Below are positions 13,930 through 19,021 of a stretch of DNA of 19,021 nt, piece after piece. The position numbers and the translations under genes were made by a program. The DNA is from Phycisphaeraceae bacterium (GTDB lineage Bacteria > Planctomycetota > Phycisphaerae > Phycisphaerales > UBA1924), in the NCBI GenBank assembly GCA_009827215.1, contig WUAJ01000024.1, positions 1 through 19,021 on the forward strand. The letters are read 5' to 3'. The notes beneath the pieces are model-generated. The model saw nothing but the letters and a program-made list of their open reading frames with translations. It ran no database searches and was not told the origin of the DNA. Position 1 is the stretch's first letter; every line of letters starts with the position of its first letter.

Positions 13930-15330
13930 TCACATCGCCATGAGCAAGTTGCCAATCAGCGACCCCAGCAGCAGCGCGAGCACGATCAAGAACGGCGGCC
14001 ACAGCAACCGATCCACCACCCCATTGCTGTCCTTCTTCGCCGTGTTCTCTTGGATCGGGGTCGTGATCGCCGCTTCCGCCTGAGCGAGCGCCGTCAGATC
14101 CGCCTCCGCCATCACATCCTTGTGCGCGATCGGAGGCACCTCGCCGTTCTTGAGCGCCCTCAGATCCACAAGCAGATCCGTGCAGTTCTGGTAGCGATGA
14201 CGCACCTTCTTCGCCATCATCATCTCGATGACCTCGCTGATCCCAGCACTGAGCTTCGGATTCACATGATCAGGCGGCACAAGCTCGCTCTTGAGGTGCT
14301 TGTGCATCACCGCGCTCGGACTCTTCCCTTCAAACGGCACCGCGCCAGTCACCATGTGATACAGCGTCGTCCCGAGCGAGTAGATATCCGCCGGAGGTCC
14401 GATGTCCTTCTCGCCGCGGATCTGCTCAGGTGAGATGTAATACGGCGTACCAAACGCGCGACCCGCCTCCGCTTCCGCGGCTTCCACATCACTGATCCCA
14501 CGCGCCAGACCCATGTCCGCGAGCTTCACCACACCCTCTTTGGTGATCATGATGTTCTTGGGTTTCACATCCCGGTGAATCAACCCACGCTGGTGCGCAT
14601 GCTCAAGCGCTTCCGCGACCTGGATAATGATCTCAACCGCCTGCCGCTCATCGAAGCGTTTGTGCTCAACGATATCCTCGTGAACTGTGCGTCCCTCGAC
14701 ATACTCCATCACGAAGTAGTAGAGATCGCCCTCGTTCCCCACATCGAACGCCTGCACGATGTTGGGGTGATTGAGCTGCGCCGCCGCGCGTCCCTCAGCA
14801 AAGAACCGCTCAATAAACTGTGGATTCTGCGAGAACTTCTCTGGGAGTTTCTTGAGCGCCACCAAACGATCCAGCGACACCTGCTTCGCTTTGTACACCG
14901 TCGCCATCGCGCCCGCGCCGAGCTTCCCAAGGATCTTGTATCCAGAGATTTTGTTCCCAGACCGCTCAGCTTCAATCGCTTCACGCAATCGAGCGAGCTG
15001 ACGCTTGGTGATGAACTCTTTATCGACCAGTACATGCGCCAGCGATTTTTCTGATGGACCTTCACCTTCTCCACGAGCCATGGTCTTGCAGTGCTTGACC
15101 TCATCACTCGTCGCGAGTCCCTGATCAATCACCAATCGACCGATCAGCGTGTCCAGATTGGTTCCGGACTTCGTCGCCGCCATGATTGATTTCTCAGAAT
15201 CCTCGACACTCGCGGCATCCGTCGAGCCCGGCTCAAGCGGCGCTGTATCCTCTGGTGACAATGCCCCATTCCCGATATTGGAATCATCAAGCAAACGAGG
15301 AACCGAGTTGTCATCATGTTTCTGAGACAT
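13930..15330 (-). CDS. Membrane-anchored Ser/Thr protein kinase with an N-terminal GspE-N-like module
   Basis: A 466-residue Hanks-type kinase. Residues about 60-120 contain a paired-helix motif (LIGRLVIDQGLATSDEV and LAHVLVDKEFITKRQL) resembling the MshEN/GspE N-terminal domain, which in other proteins can bind cyclic di-GMP. The kinase domain spans about 131-395: glycine loop GAGAMATVY (138-146), Lys160 in VALKK, catalytic HRDVKPKN (252-259), DMG in place of DFG (272-274), and GTPYYISPEQ (294-303). All catalytic residues are present. A single hydrophobic helix (about 446-466) ends the protein, so the kinase is probably tail-anchored in the cytoplasmic membrane. The start at 15330 is chosen because the upstream extension to 15546 looks non-coding; an ATG at 15183 just before the GspE-N-like motif is an alternative. 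Confidence 0.93.
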   Translation of the reverse strand: MSQKHDDNSVPRLLDDSNIGNGALSPEDTAPLEPGSTDAASVEDSEKSIMAATKSGTNLDTLIGRLVIDQGLATSDEVKHCKTMARGEGEGPSEKSLAHVLVDKEFITKRQLARLREAIEAERSGNKISGYKILGKLGAGAMATVYKAKQVSLDRLVALKKLPEKFSQNPQFIERFFAEGRAAAQLNHPNIVQAFDVGNEGDLYYFVMEYVEGRTVHEDIVEHKRFDERQAVEIIIQVAEALEHAHQRGLIHRDVKPKNIMITKEGVVKLADMGLARGISDVEAAEAEAGRAFGTPYYISPEQIRGEKDIGPPADIYSLGTTLYHMVTGAVPFEGKSPSAVMHKHLKSELVPPDHVNPKLSAGISEVIEMMMAKKVRHRYQNCTDLLVDLRALKNGEVPPIAHKDVMAEADLTALAQAEAAITTPIQENTAKKDSNGVVDRLLWPPFLIVLALLLGSLIGNLLMAM

Positions 15331-15647
15331 TGTTCTTTGATTCAAGCGAACGAGTCGCACACTCCACAAGCTCGGCCTGCTCAGCCAATTCCCGCAACCA
15401 GTGGCCACACGAGGGTAGGCACCAGACACGAGCCCGAAAAGAGCAGCATACCCCTCTGAGCAATTGCCCCTGATCAGCTCTTGACGAGTCCAAGAACCGG
15501 GACATCCAATGTACCAAGATACGAGCAGAATTTGGTATCGGATCAATCACATACGCACAAAACATAGATTCCACGCGATTGAATCCACAGTGGTACGCCC
15601 GATAGTCGTATACTCACGCTCCACGACGCGAGTGAGCCCACAAAAAT
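15331..15647. other. Divergent intergenic region between kinase and permease
   Basis: A 317-nt gap with no convincing gene. The kinase frame stays open through much of it, but the peptide has no recognisable domain. It must hold both promoters. A TATACT at 15609-15614 could be the -10 box of the permease gene, but no -35 lies at normal spacing (TTGAAT at 15579-15584 is 24 nt upstream). No tRNA or known structured RNA was recognised. Confidence 0.5.
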
Positions 15648-17678
15648 ATGCTGACCACAGACGCACGCCCCCGTAACCTCCGCTGGATCCACGCAGGACC
15701 GCTCCTCTACGGCGACTGGGGTACCTCACGCCTCTATGTGCTTGGTCTCGCATTCCTCTATACCGCACACGCCTCGATCATCTACCTCGCCGCGATCGGC
15801 CTGCTCATGCTCGCCGTGTCGTGGGCATACACCCACATCTGTCGTTGTTTCCCAGATGGAGGGGGTGTCTACACCGCCGCGCGCCAACTCTCCCCTGTTC
15901 TCTCAGTGATCGGATCAACCCTCCTCCTCTCCGGCTACATTATGACCGCCGCGATCTCCGCGATCGAAGCATTTCACTACTTCCATGTCCCCCACCACCT
16001 CGTTCTCCCCCTCGCAGTCACCGCGATCGTCCTTGTCGGCGGCGTCAACTGGCTTGGCGCAGAAAGTGCCGGAAAGTTCGCGCTCATCATCGCCCTCGTT
16101 GCACTCGGCGTCTCAGCAGTCATGGCCCTCATCGCGATCCCAGCGTTCGCGCGTGGGATCGAGACCATCTCCTTCGATTACATCAGACACAGCCCACCCC
16201 AAGATGTCTGGGTCAACTTCACCAAGATCTGTCTCGCCCTCGCCGGAGTCGAAGCCGTCGCCAACATGACCGGCATGATGAAAAAACCAGTCGAGCAAGA
16301 AGCCAAAAAAACCATCTGGCCCGTCTCGCTCGAAGTCGTCGGACTCAACCTCGTCTTCGGACTCGCCCTCGCCGGACTCACCTTCACCGTCGCCGGGACC
16401 CAGCTCCAGGACATCCACATCCCCGACGACCAGCGTCTCACCGAAACACGCCAGCAGTTCGTCCAAACCCTCCCCTCCGACACCCACGACCAGTACGACA
16501 CCTCGCGACCGATCATCCTCACCGACGAAGAAGTCGAGTCACTCACCCCCGAATCACTCAGCGCCTACGAGGACCTCGCCGCCCATCGAGGACAGGTTGG
16601 GAACTACACCAATGCCGCGATGCGCGTGATCGCCCAGAACACCGCCAACGATGTCATCGGACCGCGCTTCGGAACTATCTTCGGAAACATCGCTGGCATC
16701 ACCTTCGGACTCCTCCTCCTCAGCGCCACCAACACCGCGATCATGGCCATGGTCTCCGTCTTCTACGCGATGGCGCAAGACAAAGAACTCCCCCAATCAC
16801 TCACACGCCTCAACTACTCAGGTGTGCCGTATGTCGGACTCATCGTCTCCATCATCATCCCCGCCGCCGTGATTCTCGTCGAGCAGGATGTCACAGTCCT
16901 CGCGTCCCTCTATGTCCTGGGAGTCACCGGTGCGATCACCGTCACTGTACTTTCCAGCGCCATCAACACCAAACTCGAACTCTCACCCCCTGTCCGCATC
17001 GCGATGTGGGCGCTGGGACTCTTCCTGCTCTCTATCACCGTGACCATCGGGATCACCCAACCAATCTCCACCGCATTCAGCGGAACCCTTGTCGCCACAG
17101 CGCTCGGAATCCGCACAATCCGCTCGCTCAAACCACCATCGACAGGCAAAGCAATCGAAGCCCCTGGCGCTGGATGGATGTCGATCCTGTCTGATCAGAT
17201 CGAGATTGACCCAAGCAAACCCAAGATCATGCTCGCCGCACGCGGACGCTACCAATCCGAGTACGCCATCGATCTCGCCAAACGCCGCGACGCAACCCTG
17301 CTCGCAATCTTCGTCCGCCAAGTCCGTGTCCTCGATATGGCACCAGACAGGAGTCCACGCATCGAGACCGACAACGACGCACAAACAACCCTCGGCACCA
17401 CCGCGATGCTCGCCAAAGAAGCGGGAGTCCCCTTCATCCCGATCTATGTCACCTCGACAAGCATCCCTGAAGAGATCCTCGATTACACCGTCACCTACAG
17501 CTGCGACACACTCATCATGGGTAAATCCCGCCGCTCCAATGTCGCACGCCGACTCGAAGGCGATGTCATCTCACAGGTCTCGAGAGATCTCCCTGAAGGA
17601 ATCATCCTCATGACCCGCGCCGCGGATGTCCCACACGCCATGATGCCACCAGGAATGGGCACCGGTGTGACCAAGTAA
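15648..17678 (+). CDS. APC-superfamily permease with C-terminal universal stress protein domain
   Basis: A 676-residue transporter. Residues about 16-490 form roughly 12 membrane helices of the amino acid-polyamine-organocation superfamily. Near the N-terminus YGDWGTSRLYVL (21-32) closely resembles the YGDIGTSPLYVL signature of KUP potassium transporters. A polar loop of about 80 residues (253-335, acidic and presumably between helices) separates two membrane halves. Residues about 524-657 are a cytoplasmic UspA-like domain: KIMLAARG at its first strand and the nucleotide-loop region MGKSRRSNVARRLEGDVISQVSRDLP (624-649, with substitutions from G-2x-G-9x-G-S/T). Transporter-USP fusions include KimA-type potassium importers, so potassium or amino acid transport are the leading options; the substrate is not settled. 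A weak GAGTGAG precedes the ATG by 9 nt. Its stop is 20 nt before the next gene. Confidence 0.85.
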   Translation: MLTTDARPRNLRWIHAGPLLYGDWGTSRLYVLGLAFLYTAHASIIYLAAIGLLMLAVSWAYTHICRCFPDGGGVYTAARQLSPVLSVIGSTLLLSGYIMTAAISAIEAFHYFHVPHHLVLPLAVTAIVLVGGVNWLGAESAGKFALIIALVALGVSAVMALIAIPAFARGIETISFDYIRHSPPQDVWVNFTKICLALAGVEAVANMTGMMKKPVEQEAKKTIWPVSLEVVGLNLVFGLALAGLTFTVAGTQLQDIHIPDDQRLTETRQQFVQTLPSDTHDQYDTSRPIILTDEEVESLTPESLSAYEDLAAHRGQVGNYTNAAMRVIAQNTANDVIGPRFGTIFGNIAGITFGLLLLSATNTAIMAMVSVFYAMAQDKELPQSLTRLNYSGVPYVGLIVSIIIPAAVILVEQDVTVLASLYVLGVTGAITVTVLSSAINTKLELSPPVRIAMWALGLFLLSITVTIGITQPISTAFSGTLVATALGIRTIRSLKPPSTGKAIEAPGAGWMSILSDQIEIDPSKPKIMLAARGRYQSEYAIDLAKRRDATLLAIFVRQVRVLDMAPDRSPRIETDNDAQTTLGTTAMLAKEAGVPFIPIYVTSTSIPEEILDYTVTYSCDTLIMGKSRRSNVARRLEGDVISQVSRDLPEGIILMTRAADVPHAMMPPGMGTGVTK

Positions 17679-17685
17679 AGTTGAG

Positions 17686-17691
17686 TAACAT
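17686..17691 (+). promoter_or_regulatory. -10-like TAACAT, possible leaderless start
   Basis: TAACAT ends 7 nt before the ATG at 17699. There is no Shine-Dalgarno for that ATG and no obvious -35. It could be an internal promoter allowing expression separate from the permease. Confidence 0.3.
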
Positions 17692-17698
17692 CAGGCAG

Positions 17699-18223
17699 AT
17701 GACCCTCAAAGCAGACATCGAGTCGTGGGACACCAAGTCCAAAGCCGCGATCACCCGCGTCTACGCGAAGCACATGGACCGTCCAGAGTTCATCCAAGAA
17801 CTCATCGATCTCATCCCGCTCCCCACAACCGAAATCGGCGCCACCTGGATCCTCAAGCACCACCTCGAAGAAGACGCGTCCCCTCTCCCCGATCAACTCG
17901 TCCAGCAGATCTACAAGCACTTCCCCAAGCTCACCCATTGGGGGTCCAAGCTCCACATCCTCCAGATCATGGAGCACCTCCCGATCCCATCCAAGCACAG
18001 AGCATCGACGAAAAAGTTCATCAACGAATGTAAATCCAGCGACAACAAGTTCGTCCGCGCCTGGTCATACAACGGCCAGTACCAACTCGCCCTCAACTTC
18101 CCCAACCTCCGCGACCAAGCACGCTCAGCTATCCTCCACGCATCCGAGCACGACGAAGCCGCATCCGTTCGTGCTCGCTGCCGACAACTGCTCAAGTTGT
18201 CCCAGAAACACTGGCAAAAATAA
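17699..18223 (+). CDS. Helical-repeat (HEAT/ARM-like) hypothetical protein, 174 aa
   Basis: I do not recognise a named family. The protein is predicted to be almost wholly alpha-helical and resembles HEAT/ARM-type repeats: successive helix pairs such as PEFIQELIDLIPLP, EIGATWILKHHLEE, LPDQLVQQIYKHFPK, WGSKLHILQIMEHLP, KHRASTKKFINECKSSDNKFVRAWSYNG and AASVRARCRQLLKLSQ. There is no signal peptide, membrane segment or cysteine-rich site. Such proteins usually act as binding scaffolds. The ATG at 17699 is preferred to a TTG at 17681 because it is a standard start codon and has a TAACAT box 7 nt upstream. It lies 20 nt after the permease and 22 nt before the UvrD-type gene, all on one strand, so transcriptional read-through is likely. 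Confidence 0.75.
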   Translation: MTLKADIESWDTKSKAAITRVYAKHMDRPEFIQELIDLIPLPTTEIGATWILKHHLEEDASPLPDQLVQQIYKHFPKLTHWGSKLHILQIMEHLPIPSKHRASTKKFINECKSSDNKFVRAWSYNGQYQLALNFPNLRDQARSAILHASEHDEAASVRARCRQLLKLSQKHWQK

Positions 18224-18239
18224 TCCCCCAGCCTACCCT
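18211..18239 (+). promoter_or_regulatory. Possible promoter of the UvrD-type helicase gene
   Basis: CTGGCA (18211-18216, four of six matches to TTGACA) and TACCCT (18234-18239) are 17 nt apart. The hexamer ends 6 nt before the ATG at 18246, again implying a leaderless mRNA. The -35 lies inside the end of the preceding gene. Confidence 0.35.
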
Positions 18240-18245
18240 ATCCAG

Positions 18246-19021
18246 ATGCCTGCTGAGATCCCCATCGACGACATCCCGGACTTCATGCCCGACCCCGACG
18301 ACGCTCCAGATGCGCCGGGACAAGGCGTCCTCGATGGACTCACCGATCCCCAGCGTGAAGCCGTCCTCCACACCGAGGGACCGCTCCTCATCCTCGCCGC
18401 CGCCGGATCAGGAAAGACCCGCGTCATCACGCGCCGAATCGCCCACCTCGTCGCCAACAACACCCCCCCTTGGTCGATCCTCGCGCTGACCTTCACCAAC
18501 AAAGCCGCGGGAGAGATGCGCGAGCGCGTCGCCCTCCAAATCGCAGGACCAAACGCCCTCGACGAGGACGCCCCGCGCGACCCACGACTCCGTGGCCTCA
18601 CCATCACCACCTTCCACTCCCTCTGTGCCCGACTCCTCCGCCGCTACGCAGAACGCGCCGAGCTCCCCGGACTCAAACCCGACTACACCATCTACGACAG
18701 CGCCGACCAGATGGCCGCAATGAAACGCGTCCTCAAAGCGATGAACCTCCAAGCCAGCAACTGGCCCCCCCGCTCCGTCCTCTCCACCATCTCCAACGCC
18801 AAGAACGAGATGATGGACGCCAAGAAATACGAAGCCAACGCGTTCGACTACTACTCGAAGCAAGTCGCCAAGATCTATCTCGCCTACGAGCAAGCCCTCC
18901 GCGGCGCCGGCGCGATCGACTTCGACGACCTCCTCCTCTACACCGCCAAGATGCTCGAGACCCACGAGGACATCAAGCAGGAACTCAACAGCCGCTGGCG
19001 CTACCTCCTCATCGACGAATA
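18246..19021 (+). CDS. UvrD/PcrA/Rep-type superfamily 1 DNA helicase, 3' end beyond window
   Basis: The first 258 residues of an ATP-dependent 3'-5' helicase; the frame is open to the window edge. An acidic leader of about 30 residues precedes GLTDPQREAV (the Q motif). Walker A AAAGSGKT is at 51-58, motif Ia LTFTNKAAGEMRER follows, then TTFHSLCARLLRR, then the 1B insertion, FDDLLLYTAKML, and the start of motif II (LLIDEY) at the very end. UvrD/PcrA enzymes act in excision and mismatch repair and in clearing blocked replication forks. Which paralogue this is cannot be told without the C-terminal half, so no symbol is given. It has no Shine-Dalgarno sequence and a TACCCT 6 nt upstream of the ATG. 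It is not part of an operon with uvrB. Confidence 0.95.
   Translation, partial: MPAEIPIDDIPDFMPDPDDAPDAPGQGVLDGLTDPQREAVLHTEGPLLILAAAGSGKTRVITRRIAHLVANNTPPWSILALTFTNKAAGEMRERVALQIAGPNALDEDAPRDPRLRGLTITTFHSLCARLLRRYAERAELPGLKPDYTIYDSADQMAAMKRVLKAMNLQASNWPPRSVLSTISNAKNEMMDAKKYEANAFDYYSKQVAKIYLAYEQALRGAGAIDFDDLLLYTAKMLETHEDIKQELNSRWRYLLIDE

Noticed and set aside
15331..15546. N-terminal extension of the kinase frame
   Set aside because: The extension (Trp/Cys/Gly-rich) resembles no domain, and would consume most of the divergent promoter region; the start at 15330 is more plausible.
15821..17194. 457-codon open frame in another plus frame of the permease gene
   Set aside because: Arg/His/Pro-rich translation typical of an out-of-frame reading; the permease frame has membrane helices and a USP domain.
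457..19021. A DNA-repair gene cluster or defence island (smc, uvrB, UvrD-type helicase)
   Set aside because: The three genes are separated by unrelated genes in both orientations and are common housekeeping functions; no nuclease, methylase or toxin partner is present.

Overview
The window looks like chromosomal DNA of a planctomycete, most probably class Phycisphaerae. This rests on GC-rich coding with heavy use of CTC, GTC and ATC codons, a sialidase-like secreted protein ending in a dockerin-like domain that terminates in Gly-Cys-Pro, and a Ser/Thr kinase with one C-terminal membrane anchor. This placement is inference; no rRNA or other decisive marker is present. Twelve complete protein genes and one truncated gene are supported. 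No tRNA, rRNA, CRISPR array, transposase or phage gene was seen.

Layout. 1-456 is non-coding. It holds three related palindromic hairpins separated by pyrimidine-rich DNA, then a foldable leader before smc (457-4605), a condensin with an unusual acidic insertion in its head. Convergent to smc is a two-gene operon on the minus strand, an ArsR-type repressor followed by an SRPBCC/AHSA1 protein, read from a near-consensus promoter with an operator palindrome between -35 and -10. Next on the plus strand are a secreted double-YCII protein and uvrB. A TauE/SafE permease converges on uvrB with abutting stop codons. A secreted Asp-box (sialidase-like) protein with its own terminator lies upstream of TauE on the minus strand. 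After an AT-rich gap come, on the minus strand, a small unknown protein and a TPR-Fe(II)-trafficking (YggX-like) fusion, divergent from pyrD (class 1B dihydroorotate dehydrogenase). A membrane-anchored Ser/Thr kinase converges on pyrD. The kinase is divergent from an APC-type permease fused to a universal-stress-protein domain, which is followed by a small helical-repeat protein and the start of a UvrD/PcrA/Rep helicase that runs off the window.

How they relate. DNA maintenance is represented by smc, uvrB and the UvrD-type helicase, but they are not one operon. The only clear operon with a readable control region is ArsR-SRPBCC. A window-wide pattern is that five plus-strand genes without a Shine-Dalgarno sequence (YCII, uvrB, pyrD, helical-repeat, UvrD) have a TAnnnT hexamer 5-7 nt before their ATG, suggesting leaderless transcripts, while most other genes carry a recognisable Shine-Dalgarno. 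The best candidates for something new are the hairpin array, the TPR-YggX fusion, the permease-USP fusion with a KUP-like signature, and the leaderless-start pattern. No multi-gene undescribed system (defence, secretion or biosynthetic) is evident.
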